Notes: a model not told the origin generated them from the sequence alone. DNA of 64,000 nucleotides from Schistosoma mansoni (GCF_000237925.1 NC_031495.1:50633925-50697924), one strand, 5' to 3'; positions 1 through 13,480 are shown, numbered from the stretch's first letter. Made by a program: numbers and translations.

Positions 1-825
1 TTCGTGGGATCGTCGTTTACTCAAACTTTTGTAGTGTTGCTTGTCTAACTATACAATCCTTAATCAGTGTCAATTCTAACCTGACCACCACCAGGGAGTG
101 ATCTGAAGCTGACAGACCGTCTCTTTATCCTCACGTCTTCTATGGACCTTTCGAATTTTTACTCACCCAGATGTAGTTAATCTGATTTTCTGTGATGTAG
201 TCCGGTCAAGCCCGTGTGACTTTGCATATGCACTTGTAGGAGAGAATAATACTGACCATAACAATGTAGTTTAGGGCACAGATTTGCCAGTCGGTCACCA
301 CTGTTGGTCCTTTCTCCAAACTTCTGACGCCCCATTATACCTTTTTACTCAATTCTGTCCATTCTGACTTGACTTTCAGGTCCATCATCATATAACCAAG
401 TTTTTCCCCGATCACTTCTATACGATGTATTGTAGTCTCTCATAAAACACAACTTAATCATTTCCACCACTAGAATTCGTGGGTGCACATCACTGGACAA
501 CAATAGTCGTGATCTCTCCCTTATTGGTCTTGAAAGATTCTCTGGTGATTCTGAGGCCATGGGTTTCCCATCCCTTAAGCTCTATTTGTTCTTCTGAGAG
601 AGTTGGAAGAAATAATTGCGTGTGGGAGGGTTTTCTTCCTCATAGTCAGAATACAACTCTCTTAAAGTCATTCTTTCCTTTACAGACGCTGTCCACTGAG
701 TTTCACTTCATTCGCTCCATTTCACTTCACCTTCAAAATGGCTAGGTTGTATCTCTACACTTTTGCAGCTATTTGAATGGGTTAATAGGCCTGTAGCGGT
801 AAATACATCCTCAAAACATTGGCTC
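1..825. other. No recognisable gene
   Basis: Short open frames occur on both strands, but none has family motifs, splice context or sustained coding character. I see nothing here that I can name. Confidence 0.4.
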
Positions 826-1140
826 TGTAAGTGTTCGACATTGGATACTGACCACATTAGTTTTAACGAACTCACCTAACTGAAGGCTCTCGTTCATTCA
901 TTCGCACCAGAAGTTGAGCACGGTGTTCCAACTCGTGACGCCGTGCTCAACTTCTCCTGCGATCACTAGTCAGTTTACATCATCAGTCACTTCTCGATAT
1001 ATTGTTGATCTAACGAATATATCTCCCAACGTCCTCGCTTCTGACCTTTGATTTCACTTGGTGGGCACGAATCAATTATAGATGGTGTTTCTGGTTAAAG
1101 TGTTGTCAAACTACAATACCTGTGGCATCATCATTGGTGA
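826..1140 (+). repeat. Dispersed repeat, probable leader of the adjacent LTR fossil
   Basis: This stretch is clearly homologous to the reverse complement of 14757-15080. Shared blocks include the segment around 830-880 (GTGTTCGACATTGGAT) and CAGTCACTTCTCGATATATT near 990. Because it lies directly upstream of the gag-like segment of the Ty3/Gypsy fossil, I infer that it belongs to that element's 5' region. No long terminal repeat boundary could be proven. Confidence 0.5.
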
Positions 1141-1336
1141 GCCTAACGTTGTATGGTACACCAACGCATAAACTGCGAGTCCGTTCCTTTTTGGAACTCC
1201 ATAAATCGTTGCTTTGCCTTATTTTTTACATATCGTGATATTTTATTCGTATTTTTGAATATTTTCCCTCATTCATCCTTATACTTTGAAATCGTTGTGA
1301 GAGTATAGACTTCTAAGCTACTTAAGGTCAAGACCC

Positions 1337-3850
1337 TTGTTTCAGCTAGTGCCTATTTGGCCGGACAATATCGAAACCTGGTTCTGCTACGCAATGGCCG
1401 ACTTCTATGAGCACGGTATGATTGGTCCACACGCACAATTCCTCGCCATAGTAAAGGCACTACCGTGCAAATTCAACAGGTATGTAATACCTAGTATCTT
1501 TACTAGTGATGTTTCGGAACCTTACAAACCTCTAAAACGGTCGATCCTGAAACGCGGAGATATTAGCTATAGACAAATTTTAGACCAACTCCTCAATAAT
1601 ATTGACCTGCAACACGGTTCAGCAACAGATATGTTATTACGAATGAGAGAGGTAATTGGCCAAAGAACTTTCGATGCTGAACTGTTTAGACAATTTCCTT
1701 GTCTGAACTTCCTCATCAAGTGCAAGCAGTACTTATCACCTTTCAAAACAAGGCCGTAGACGAGCTGGCTGCACCTGCCAACCGCATTTCAAAGATCACC
1801 AAATATTCTAATGCCGAGGATTTTTCAGTCAAAGAAAAACCTCAAACGACCCAGAATGACATTACGGAGTTATGTCATACACTGACACGTTATCATAGAT
1901 TTCGTAATGACCGTAAACGATCACATACCTCACGAAGAAGCACGTCACGTAGGCGATCTGTCTCCAGACCACGAGAGACGGATAACCCCGACTGTTGCTG
2001 GTATCATAACCAGTATGAAAAGTCCTCCAAATACTCCAGAAAACCACACCATCACCCGAACGCAAAATCGAATGACACGAAAAAAATTCGGGAAACTTCC
2101 AAGCTGGCACGCGTTAACGGCAACCTAAGCCGGCGAACATAGTTGTCTGTTATACGTCACGGATGTGACTACGAAAGTTCGCTACCTCGTCGGTACTGGC
2201 TCATAAGTTAGCGTTCTTCCTGCAGATCCAAACGATCGGCTTCACGAATCTGTTTTAAACTGACAGGCGGAAAATGGAAAGTCAATAGCCAAATATGGTA
2301 AAAGTTACGTCTACTTTAACGTGCGTTTACGCAAACCCATTCACTTGATCTTCGTTGCTGCAGACCAAATCATCCAGCTCAGAGAACAAACCAACATCAA
2401 AATCACCCACCTGAGCTACAAATCTTCTCCACCATCTCAGATGTTTCTATGCCAGTCATTGGTATAGACTTCCTACAACACCACAATCTACTCATAGATA
2501 CGCGCAAAAGGAGGCTAGTAGACGGAAACACTAAATTATCTGTTTGCGTAAATCCATTTTCCAGTTGCAGATTATCTACAGTCACAATTAAGTACACCAC
2601 ATACCCATTCTATCAACCATTACTCGATAAGTATTCTGGTATATATCAACCGCAACCGAAAGTGCCTTGTGTAACCAGCAATGTTACACATCACATCACG
2701 ACTACACAACCACCTGTATTCTCGAAAGCACTCCGACAGGCTTCTGAAAAGCTGAGGTTGGCCAGAAAGGAATTCGACCACATGATAGAATTAGGAATCA
2801 TTCAACCGCCAAACAGCCCATGGTCATCTCCCTTGCACATGGTCCCTAAAAAGGACAGCAATGACTGGCATCCAACTGGTGACTGTCGGCGTTTGAATGC
2901 AAAAACCATTCCCGATCGCTACCCGTTGCCTCACACTCATAATTTGACAGCTACCTTCAAAGGTACAACTGTCTTTTCGGAAATCGACTTGGCTGAAGCC
3001 TGTGGCTACTGACGGTATTCCAAAACCGTTATTATAACTGCTCTCAGACTCTACGAATTTTCGCGAATGTCTTTCGGCCTAAGAAATGTCCAAACTTTCC
3101 AAAGATTCATAGATGATGTTTTCCGAGGTCTCAACTTCGTACATATGTATGTTGATGACTGCATGATAGCAAGTCCAGACAGAGAATCTCAACTCCAGCA
3201 TCTGGACATTGTGTTCGAACCACTGCAAAAGCGGTGGAACCGACTCCTTAGATTTCCAAGGACACACTGTTGATGGTCAAGGTATCTGACCACTTGGAAG
3301 CAAAGTAGTGGCCATTCTGGATTATCCAGAACTGACCATCATTAGGCATTTGCGCACATCCAACGGTCTTGTAAGTTTCTATAGACGGTTTGAACCAAAA
3401 TGTGCGCCCCTCATGAGACCGCCAACCGACCAACTTCGTGGAAATGCGAAATCCATTAATCTAGACGACACTGAGTGAAAAGCATTCTCCACAGTTAAGG
3501 AACTTATCGCAAATGCAACCATGCTGGCACATCAGGATAATGAAGCGCCCATTAGTATCGCAGTAGACGTATAGGACTCAGCAGTCTACGAAGTCTTACA
3601 AAAATAGGTTAAACATTCTTGGCAACCTTTGGCATTTTTCTGTAGACGGTTGCTAGACACAGAATCGAGGTACAACAATTTCGGTAGAGAACTCCTGGCG
3701 ATGTATTGTGCTGTGCGGCATTTTCAACCCTCTATTGAAGGCAGAGAATTCACCCTTTTTACTGATCATAGACTTTGGTCCTCATAAAGAGGAGTCACAA
3801 CTTTGCTATATGAGGATACGTCAACTACCAGGATAGAGTTTCAATGGTTT
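1337..3850 (+). mobile_element. Ty3/Gypsy-type LTR retrotransposon, broken fossil
   Basis: The parts lie in the order expected for Ty3/Gypsy elements: a gag-like segment (about 1337-2140), an aspartic protease tail (near 2440-2520, with VIGIDFLQHHNL), reverse transcriptase (about 2700-3300, with a finger/palm segment ending in SEIDLAEACGY and a YVDDC active-site box) and an RNase H segment (about 3680-3790, with FTLFTDHR). No integrase could be recognised downstream. The element is broken, with several breaks, and looks old. It should be read as a fossil, not a functional gene. The family call rests on order and motifs; a named schistosome family cannot be assigned by eye. Confidence 0.8.
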
Positions 3851-3899
3851 CATTGAATTTTGAAATAAGCACTTTTCTATCAAGGTTCTGAGCCTATAG

Positions 3900-6480
3900 C
3901 GAAATGACCTGTTTTATCAGTGCCGATACCTGAGTAAACACAAGAAAAACTCAAGGCAGAGCTGAATATCGTAACATGACATTCAACAGTTAACGAACAT
4001 GTCTCATTACTGCGATACTCAGAAGTATTTGAATTTGACATGCAAACTAGCGACTTCTAAAACAGTTTAACTAACATTCTATCATTCACATATGGACCAG
4101 TATCAATTTCAACGATGACTGTGTGAGAAAGTAAGAAGTAATATATTAAGGGTTCAAAACAGGAAAGAAATTGTGTGCAAAAAATCGTCATTTATTACAA
4201 ACGCTTTACATGTGCAAAGAATTATCCTTGTGAAAGTTAATCAAGGGCTGAAATCCGTTCCGAAGAGACATAAATATGGACTTATAACATCTTGAACTAC
4301 AAATATAGATGATACAAATTTGAAAATTCGTAGATTGTAACATTAACTTATTTAGACTTTTAAATTATTTCCATCACTCTCGGTCACTATACAGTCAACA
4401 GCTGCTGTCATTCAATACCGTAATACACAGTGAACTATAGTTACTAACTACAAATGTCCAATTCCTGAGAATCAACAAGAATACTACCCACTCAATAAAA
4501 TCAAACTTCCGTCGATCAAAATCAAGTTGTACAATGTGGTTGTGGAACAAAACAAAGAATAGTAGTCAATGATTGTACTAATCTACAACCTTCAGTTAAT
4601 TGAAGCATGACCTATTGTCAGCATTGCAGTCACATGCAATGATAGAATGACAAGCTTATGGCAAATACTGAATAAAGTGGAATTACAAAGTTCCAGTCAA
4701 GGGAGACTGATAAATATGAAAATATTGCTGAACAATTCGTGGAAAATAGTTAACATACACAGAAGTAGAAGGGAGAGATAAATTGAAGAATAAGTATCTA
4801 TACTGTCAAATAAGACACTTTGTAAACGATTTTCAAAGGATTCATTCAGTTATACCCATGTTAATCATTTTATGTTGTTTAGCTTCATGGATTCGAAGTG
4901 GGGAAACCGTAATGTTGTTTCAATCAGTAGATGTGCTTCAGTTGTCAGGATTACCACACGTTTCTCAGCCTTCTGTCGTTGGCAACTAAAACTACTTCGT
5001 TTTCAAAACTGCGTATTCGTAGTAAATGCTCTATCATGACTTTTGTTAGTGAATACTGTATCAGTACAACGCACTTAGACTAAATGAACTTTACACGGAC
5101 TACCTAAGATTTACTGTTACATTCAACAAAATTAAAACTGATTGCCATCGAATATAACTAGTTAATTGTCATCATGATGTTGATCAATTAGTCATTTATT
5201 GGCTGGAGCACAATTTCAAATATGTATTAATACACTCTGTTGTCAGCAAATAAAAATTGGACATGAAAAATCCAGCAACTCATTTCTGTCAGGTCATGCG
5301 AGAGAATTAATGACTGAAGTATTGCCATTAAATGTAACGCCGATTTAGGTATGGGTAATTTTAACCTCAAGTTATTTAGACTGATAAATCAATTATGTGT
5401 GGAACTCGACTCAGACAGTTTGAAATTAAAAAGTTATAATGTTCTTCCTCCATTAATGTTCACTAATTTCCACGAGATATTGAGTATATGTGTATGAAAA
5501 GTTCAGTAAAGCATCATTATTACACTTTTATGAGGATATTTTATGAAAAGTCCCTTTTTAATACATTACATGAGTCTATGTAGTCACATTGAACTTTGGT
5601 CTCCTGTTCTCCACTTCCTCATTTATTTCGACAAGGTATCCATACTCCCACATAAAGTGCGGTTATATTCACAAATCAGAAGCAACAGTCTATTCATTGT
5701 AACTTTACGCATCAGTTGTCGACTGGTCAAACTCTGCCACTTGGTACTGTTGTGAACATGCACAACTGCCCTCGTGATTGCAGAAGTGGAGCAATAATAA
5801 CGAAACGTAGTCCACGATATTTTATTCTATCTGATGCAGTGTAGAGTGAAAATTTCGAATGTATGTGTCCCAGTTGCCTCGTTGTTGCAACTTCACGTTA
5901 TTTGTGAGTTTAATCAACGACTGAACCTATCTACAAGATATTCTGTCCACTGAATCTAATCTTGTAACGATAATTATTTCTAAGGGAATTGTCATTTTTG
6001 TTAAGATTACGTCGATTTAGTAATATAGTAAAGTTGAATTAGGTCTTACTTCTGCTTGTAAACAAATATATCAGCCATAAATACTCATTAGGATGTCCAT
6101 CCTCTGTTCACTTGGTATAAGTTGTTTCCTCAGTCACTGACATTAAATTGTCAAAATAAATTCACCTTTTTTATGATGTCTCAGTCACAAACCAGATAAT
6201 TTAAGTAGTGTCTAAAGAACTTAAATCTTTATAGCTTCTATGAATGATATCTACAACTACTTCGAATGAACAAGTCTTTTCTATATTCAGAGTACCTTAA
6301 ATTGGTGTATTCTTCCTCGCCTCATGAGCTAAACCAAAAACAAAACTATAGACGTATGGAGGTCAATATGGTAGCTCAATGGTGCTCTAAACGAAATTTG
6401 GAACTCTGCAGTTGAAAATGTGGATTGATTTGGTTTGATAATCATTTACTCGACCTAGATTTCACCATATGTGGTAAAGT
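3900..6480. other. AT-rich intergenic DNA, nothing recognised
   Basis: Only short, unsupported open frames are present (for example 4783-4989 and 5543-5755). There are no conserved motifs and no convincing exon with splice sites. Part may be decayed sequence of the preceding fossil. Confidence 0.35.
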
Positions 6481-6499
6481 TTAATCCGAATTTCATACA

Positions 6500-7000
6500 G
6501 TTGTGGACTTACGACTAAGTTATTTCCACAAGTTCAGGGAAGTTGATTTAAAGGTTGAAGTCCCCTAGAATCTGAAAATGAATGAATCCTAGTTGAGTAG
6601 AGCGGGATAATCCTTCCAGCATACGATTTTCGTACTCGATATCAGCGGTGGGCTTTCTGTAGATGACTCCAACTGGATACTCTGAAGTGGTAAACAACCC
6701 TACTGAACACCATACGGATTCAGTAAGACTGATAAACTTCTAATTGTGTACTTGATGTACTTTCAAGCAAAATCTCAGGTATAAGGCTACTCCGCCCCCA
6801 TTCCTGTTTTCCTGTCGTCGTGAAACGAAGAGAACACGTATATTGCTATCTCCTAGCCCGTAATTTGAGAAGCTAGCCACGTTTGAGATATCCATATCAG
6901 ATGAGTATTATTAGCATTAGATAGTTCACGCAGCTCCTCCATAAGCGAAAGATCTCCGGCCAACCTCGATTTGCGTACATTATATGCAACACCAGTTATA
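6500..7000 (-). mobile_element. CR1-like LINE fragment, endonuclease domain
   Basis: The reverse complement encodes pieces that match the CR1-like ORF2 at 33.8-34.2 kb of this window: EELRELSNAN, DDRKTGMGGGVALYLR, GVIYRKPTADIEYENRMLEG and ILGDFNL. These are the N-terminal half of an APE-type endonuclease. Frameshifts and stops interrupt it. It is a 5'- and 3'-truncated, clearly older copy of the same family on the opposite strand. Confidence 0.75.
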
Positions 7001-7004
7001 ACGA

Positions 7005-7610
7005 GAGCCGAGAATACAGCGAAGTTTTGCGGAAAACAGATTATTTAACATTAATAAACAGATCAAATGGTATTAATATTTTAGCTTCATGGACACCGAG
7101 AACTGCTAATCTGCAGTTACACTGCAGTCCGGGTGAAGGAATATCCGAAATGTTATTCTCGATATGTACGGAGCGGGAATACAGAACTTCAACAGTAACT
7201 CATTGTTCAAAATATGAGGCAGGTATTAACCACAGCATACAATGATAGGAGATCATTGTATTTAGGGGTTTTCCGACCTACATCTTCAGCTTACTCAGTG
7301 AACCGAAGCTGGATTCTAATTAGTGGAGCCTGGCGCAAATTTGATATTTCTGATTTGACACCGTGCACATAGTTACAAAATATACTGTAAAGATAGAAAT
7401 ACAGGCAAAAGTAAAGGTGGTACAGTTTATGTGATCTGGCAATGTGTTGACTATGATCTTCCAAGAGGGATGAGAACTGTTAGATTATTTTATATTCGCC
7501 GCTGTATATAATTTCACCAATCAGCACTACATGAGTGGTTGTACTTATGAACCACTGCGTGCTTCTTATGAAATGGATACGTATTTAAATCAAGTATTCG
7601 CATACCTATA
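7005..7610. other. No recognisable gene
   Basis: A 72-codon frame at 7027-7245 has no motif or splice context. The stretch ends in a TTA-rich run that is the tail of the LINE arm that follows. Confidence 0.35.
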
Positions 7611-7613
7611 TTA

Positions 7614-8040
7614 TTATTATTATTCACAAACACCTTATGGGTACATAAGTGCTGTGAAGAAACCATTTCGGGTTTCTTCAAAAATGCAATAATACACAAT
7701 TTTCAATAATGTTAGCATTACATTTGCCATGTTTGAGAAAGGAAGGAAAAGGAAAATAAAATATTAATAATAGAATAGTAATAATAAATCAGGTTCTGTG
7801 TAATTAGCAAGAATTTTGAATTGATTTTGAAGGAGGAAAGGAAGAAACTAAGGAAAAAGAAATAAAGGAGGCGCGGAAGACGTAAATATCTTAACGCAGA
7901 ACAAGAATAAACAACTATGTATGTATAACAAAAACGAGTAATGAAAATAAAATAAAACAGAATAAATTAATAAGTAAATAACTTATTATTGCGGTGAGAT
8001 ATGACGTTGGAGTAAGTGTTTGTGCGAGCACAGTCATAGT
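7614..8040 (-). repeat. Left arm of a 427-bp inverted repeat (LINE 3' tail)
   Basis: Read on the minus strand, this is a copy of 12112-12538 that looks almost identical by eye and has the same length. It ends in an (AAT)n tail at 7614, as expected of a LINE 3' end. It appears to be a 5'-truncated insertion of the same LINE whose plus-strand copy ends at 12538, or the product of an inverted rearrangement. The inner edges of both arms begin at the same base (ACTATGACTGTG). Confidence 0.85.
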
Positions 8041-8829
8041 CAGTACCTTAAGGTTATTCATTATGTCATGACTCTGATGTCTCATTTGTTAGTTGGAATC
8101 CACTGCCTGGTATTTTTCATTTTGAAATATTCTTCAATATGTAAGAAACAGACAGTGGGCTCACTGGGAAAGCTAACCAATTGGACTTAACTTTCCTTCA
8201 TAATGCATCAACGTACACAGGATATAGTGTTCTTGGATTTCCAGGTAGTGATCATAAAGTTGTAGCTTGTAAGCCTATTGCACAAATATGCCCGTTCACT
8301 TACACTGAAACCAAACTTATTTCAGATCCTTATGGAAGTTTTGCAAATACTGAGTGGTCGTACTCTGAAATTCCACCAGGTTGCCTTAGGGTACGTTTTT
8401 TCAGTAATGTTAATACAACACAAGATTTTTTCACACTAGTATCAAAAACTATCTCAACTAAAGTGCCCTATTTATACAAACGTTTACACACTCCACATTG
8501 TTATTATTTCCCTGATAAATTTAAAATTAGACTGAGGTAGTTAGGAAAGCGTTTTTTGTTCAGAAGTCGTTTCGTGCCATCCTCAACTTCTAATCTGTAT
8601 CTACCTATGATATGGAATTTCCTTTGACAAGGCAATTGAATGACAGGAATTAGGCGAATCCCGATAAAGGAACAGGAGATGCCCTACCTAACAAAACGTT
8701 CCGTAAAGCAAATGACAGGCAAGACTTCGGCTGTAAGACAGAGGATGATGTGAAATATAATCTCTTCTTTATAGCGGGAAGGCATATTTCTCATCAAATT
8801 CTTACTGTAAATAAACGGTAAAACATTCA

Positions 8830-9345
8830 GTTATTAGTATTGGTAACTGCCGTGGGACTAGCGTTGACACCATACCTTTTTATGAAAAGAGTTCTCTTGT
8901 TATGGCTGCGGACTTGCTGTTACATAGTTAATTTTGTGGTGGTACTGGTCTCTAACCACACTTAGTCCTCAAGACTGAATATATAACAACTGATAAGACT
9001 CACTTTCAACATGTAACACTAAGATGTCAACAATGGTGAACGCAGGAACAGTTAATTAAATTGATCGGATGGCATGGCTCAGCCTTGAAGGTGTGGTCAC
9101 ACATGAGTAAACCATCTCTTATTCGTATTGAATATATTGTACTATCCCCAGCCTAATTGTGTTCTTTAGAAACGATAAACATTTAAATGCTTATTGTTGC
9201 GGTAAGATGAGTCAAAAAAGACAATGATGTGACCTCCATGCAAGATCTTATTGATTAGGTTTCGTATAATCAAAAATCCAAAATTTTAAAATTAGGTCTA
9301 TCATTGTAGCGGTACTAATGACGAACTGTTGCATAATTCCACAAG
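8830..9345 (+). repeat. Diverged direct repeat, unit 1
   Basis: It aligns with 9690-10215 at an offset of about 896 bp. Blocks include CAATGGTGAACGC (9030 versus 9926), GGCATGG, GTGTGGTCA/ATGTGGTCA and TCTATCATT. Part of the motif recurs a third time around 10895-10950, just before the reverse-transcriptase relic. Identity is well below that of the flanking inverted repeat, so this duplication is older. Confidence 0.55.
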
Positions 9346-9689
9346 TTATTCTGATGATGAAAGTGTTTGCACGGGTTTCTGTTCATGAGTAACTGTAGAT
9401 TTACTGTCTCACGTGCCTAATTTACTACTAAATAATATGCATTATGATCACAGATTCTTGATTACATCTGTACTGCAAAAGTCCTGAAGTTGCAGCTACT
9501 CACACTATAGTTCCATGTAGGCCTTTTCTCCAACTTCGACTCTCTGCTGCATAACAAGAAGAGACTAACTAAGCAACTGAGCCTACTAAATTTATGTGGT
9601 TTACCACTGCCATCAAGCTCAGTTACTATATTTATTAGAGGAATTTTTATGACAGAAAGTACTTATGTGTGATGAAAAAACTAATGGAT

Positions 9690-10215
9690 CTGTGGTTATG
9701 GTTATCCTATGGGACCTAAAAATACACTTCTCAATAACAGCGCTGATGTGCAAATAGGTGTTATTATGTCTTGAATTTGTCTATACTGTATTTCTGGTTT
9801 TCTAATTGACAGTCTCACATGCATGCATCTGTAATGGTATTGGTCATAACCACACAATTCTAAAAGCTGAATGTGACATAGCTGATAAAATAGATATTCA
9901 ACACTTAACACGACGAGAAGGCTAACAATGGTGAACGCTGGAATGTTCATTTATTCAATTGGAAGGCATGGTTTAGCCCCGCAGATGTGGTCATTCACAT
10001 TAAATATACTATACTATTTTCAGCCCAAACGTGCTCTTCAGAAGAATTGGGTATCATATTTTTAATTGCTACGATACGATGAGTCAGTGTAGACAATGAT
10101 GAGACTTCCAATTAAGATATAACGGATTAGGCAGTCACGTCATGAAATATCTACGATTTTAGGATTATGTCTATCATTATGTTAGTACTAGTGACGAAGC
10201 AGGCCATAATTTTGC
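9690..10215 (+). repeat. Diverged direct repeat, unit 2
   Basis: This is the partner of 8830-9345. The best-conserved part is the segment around CAACACTTAACAC and CAATGGTGAACGC, which recurs near 10900. No coding function is visible. Confidence 0.55.
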
Positions 10216-12111
10216 ACATCTACTTCCTCGCTTACATATTGTACGCCGCGATTAATTGGAAATACATACTAAAGGCGTGAATTCATATTGAACTTTAAAT
10301 AAAAGTAAACTACCAATAATTAGATCATCTAAAAACCTTAATTTTCGCCCAGATCTTGACTTTTGTTTCTGTAAATAAATGTCCTTTACCACATATAACT
10401 CTTCTAAATGCAGTTAACTGTGTAGAAGTTTGCTTCTTGATAGAAATAATGGTGAACATAGGCGTGTTCTCAGACTGTATAGAATTTTATGGAGTTTTGA
10501 TGCTAGGCAGTTTTAATGCCCACAGTTTTCGATGCAACTGGTAGTTAAACATCATGATTCAGGGTTCAAGCAAAGATCGACAAAGATGTCTGATTAGTTT
10601 AGTAGTCATGAAAACGGAATATGAGGCAAGCAGAAAGAAAGGTACATAGCGTTAGGACCAGAACATGTAGATCATGAAGTACACGGTCTATTAAAAGGCA
10701 AGATGTTGGTTGATAAGTGAATGATATAGTCACAAAGTGGCAATGGATTATTCAGGTACACGTTTGATTGTCGGATAGCCAATCACTAAATGTAGCCTGA
10801 CTTATGAAGGCTGCACTGAAGATGATGTGTGCTTATAGTGCTATTGGTTCCCAACCAGACGATTTTTGTAGCTGAACATATAAATACTGCCAAAATTTAC
10901 GATCAACACTTAACACTAATAGGAAGGTTAAAAATGGTTAACTCAGGGACCAAAGCTGTTTTGGGGTATTCTGACAACAAAGACTATCACCCAAGATGTC
11001 AACAACTCAAACTAGAACCTCTCTGGATCAGGCGTATCAAATTAAACCTTATCTTTCTCTACCGACTTCTTAACGGTATTTTTTACTCTTCACTATCTAC
11101 CCCTTCATACTCTATGATACCGTCCCACAATCTACGCAATAAGGAAAATATTCTAGCGATTCCAAAAACCCACACAAATTTACGCCAGAATTTTTTCGTT
11201 ATTCGCTACTCAACCATGTGGAATAGACTGCCAACGAACCTCCAATGCAGTGAAACTATAATCCGGTTCCGAAGTCTTCTTGATGACTTTCTTTCCGAAA
11301 GTGGATTGTGTCACCTTTTGAATATTAACGTGCTTAACAACGATTTATACAAAAATGGTCCGTCATCTATCTAACTGACTGAAAAGCAAAGTGAAACCTT
11401 TGAAACTTTTCACGTCTATTTCACTTTATTTTATATTTATCTGAATATACAAAGTCTGCTTATGTTCGTATTTATAATTATTACTGTTATTAATATCATT
11501 ATTGGTCTTTCGACACATTAGATATTCATTTCATCTCTTCTTGTCCTTCTAAACATATTTTATCCAAAGTCTACAATTAAAAACAAAAAACCCCTATGTT
11601 CCACTTAAATAATTTTTTTTTTAAATATTCACAACATATATATAACATATAGAAATTTATATTTAATTATTCTTTGCAATTAATTATGACTATGATAACA
11701 TCATTCTAAATTATTATTATTGCATTAATGTTTATACTACAACCCGGTTTCACTCTGTATACTGTTACATAATTCTACACGTATTTATCCGAGTGCAGTA
11801 AAGGTTTATTATTATTGTTACTATTGTTATTATTATTTTAAGATTATTCGTTCATCTCAAAAGTCTATATCCATTACCTTATTATGATCATGGTTGAACC
11901 CTTTCACTATGTGTTCATTTCTTTACTCTCTCCTTTTTTTTCCTTCTAAATAAATATTATTCTTAAGATTACGAAGCTTTGGATTAAGGCAATAACTTGT
12001 GTTACGCTGAAATCAACTTATCAGTCTCTTTTTATCTTCACTATGTATATACACCACATACACATTGATTATCTTTTGCACTTAATTGAAACTTTCAGAG
12101 CATCACCCAAA

Positions 12112-12538
12112 ACTATGACTGTGCTCGCACAAACACTTACTCCAACGTCATATCTCACCGCAATAATAAGTTATTTACTTATTAATTTATTCTGTTTTAT
12201 TTTATTTTCATTACTCGTTTTTGTTATACATACATAGTTGTTTATTCTTGTTCTGCGTTAAGATATTTACGTCTTCCGCGCCTCCTTTATTTCTTTTTCC
12301 TTAGTTTCTTCCTTTCCTCCTTCAAAATCAATTCAAAATTCTTGCTAATTACACAGAACCTGATTTATTATTACTATTCTATTATTAATATTTTATTTTC
12401 CTTTTCCTTCCTTTCTCAAACATGGCAAATGTAATGCTAACATTATTGAAAATTGTGTATTATTGCATTTTTGAAGAAACCCGAAATGGTTTCTTCACAG
12501 CACTTATGTACCCATAAGGTGTTTGTGAATAATAATAA
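12112..12538 (+). repeat. Right arm of the 427-bp inverted repeat (LINE 3' UTR)
   Basis: This is the inverted partner of 7614-8040, with equal length and no indel that I could see. It forms the 3' end of the plus-strand LINE relic and ends in AATAATAATAA. Confidence 0.85.
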
Positions 12539-12539
12539 G

Positions 12540-13165
12540 TAACAAAGATAAGCGTAATAATACTGAGTAAGATCATTTACGTTGTTGCACAACTTCAGAA
12601 CATCGTCGTTCAAGGCAGCAGTACAGCTGCTCTTTCCGTTCATCCAATATTTTCCCAGAACGCAAATAATTCGATGACTGTGCAAACAAATTATGAAATA
12701 AATCTGAATAAATTTCGACAGTAAAATTCCAAAAAACAGTTGACATAAATACTGCTTCACAGTCGAATTACGTGTCTGCGAACAAACTGTTCCTCAAGCG
12801 AGGATCAGACAAAAAGCCATGTGTTAAGTTTATCTACCTTCTCTCACCCTATACTCTCCTCACCAACAAGGTTTTCGCACTTTTTATACCATTTATTGAT
12901 ATTCCTAACAATTTCTATGCTCATGTTGCAACACAGGTCTTTTGTATGATGTTCAAAAATATTAACGTATATTTATAATGTTTACCGTGCATGTGATCAT
13001 GGTTACCTTCTCTCACTCCCTGAATTGGTTATTCTCAAGTCCGCATAGTCGTTGAGTATTTGTTTAAACGTGACGGTTTCTATATTTGTTTGCTTTTGGT
13101 TACAGTTTTGTTGTCGATAGACTGTTATCAAGTCTAGACACAACTACTGAGTGTCGTTCGTACTA
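12540..13165. other. No recognisable gene
   Basis: AT-rich sequence. A 105-codon minus-strand frame (12443-12760) partly overlaps the LINE tail and has no family signature. Confidence 0.35.
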
Positions 13166-13169
13166 CAGT

Positions 13170-13480
13170 TACTTACTAACACTTGTTACCTCCCGTAGAG
13201 GAGATAGTCCGCCCACCAGCACTCTCCATCCAACACCGTCCTGCACAATTCTTCCCAGTTGCTATTTACCCTTTATATTTCCGCTCCCAATCCCTGACAT
13301 AGTGTGCTCTTCGGCCTTCCTCTTTTCCGTTTCCCTTCGGGGTTCCAAGTTAGCGCCTACCCTGTGATGTAGTTCGGTGATTTCCTCAATGTATGTCCTA
13401 TTGACTTCCAACGTCTTTACCTGATTTCCTCTTGAGCTGGAAGCTGGCTTAGAATGCCGTATGTCACAACTATTCTCTAT
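13170..13480 (-). mobile_element. RTE-type LINE 3' coding fragment (family B)
   Basis: On the minus strand this matches 47505-47780 and the end of the element at 27640-28655. It is the C-terminal region with the [17 protein letters not shown] core and the VGGLC-like end. It is degenerate and truncated. Confidence 0.7.

Larger units (their letters stand above)
8041..12538 (+). mobile_element. Decayed non-LTR retrotransposon (CR1/Jockey-group)
   Basis: Two coding relics survive in the right order. At 8181-8540 is the end of an APE-like endonuclease (LDLTFLHNA, then GSDHKVV) followed by linker sequence. At about 10960-11374 is the C-terminus typical of LINE reverse transcriptases (RRIKLNLIFLYRLLNGIFY, then a WNRLPTNLQ block and a stop). 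The 3' UTR follows and ends with an (AAT)n tail at 12538. The catalytic part of the reverse transcriptase is not recognisable between them; instead 8830-10215 holds a diverged direct repeat. The family differs from the intact CR1-like element at 32-36.7 kb. Clade assignment is tentative. Confidence 0.65.

Noticed and set aside
1337-3850. Functional polyprotein gene
   Set aside because: The element is a broken Ty3/Gypsy fossil; its open pieces are remnants, not host genes.
7614-12538. DNA transposon with long terminal inverted repeats
   Set aside because: The arms are LINE 3' tails ending in (AAT)n, the interior has endonuclease and reverse-transcriptase relics, and there is no transposase or target-site duplication.
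12443-12760. 105-codon minus-strand frame
   Set aside because: It overlaps the LINE tail, is low in complexity and has no family signature.
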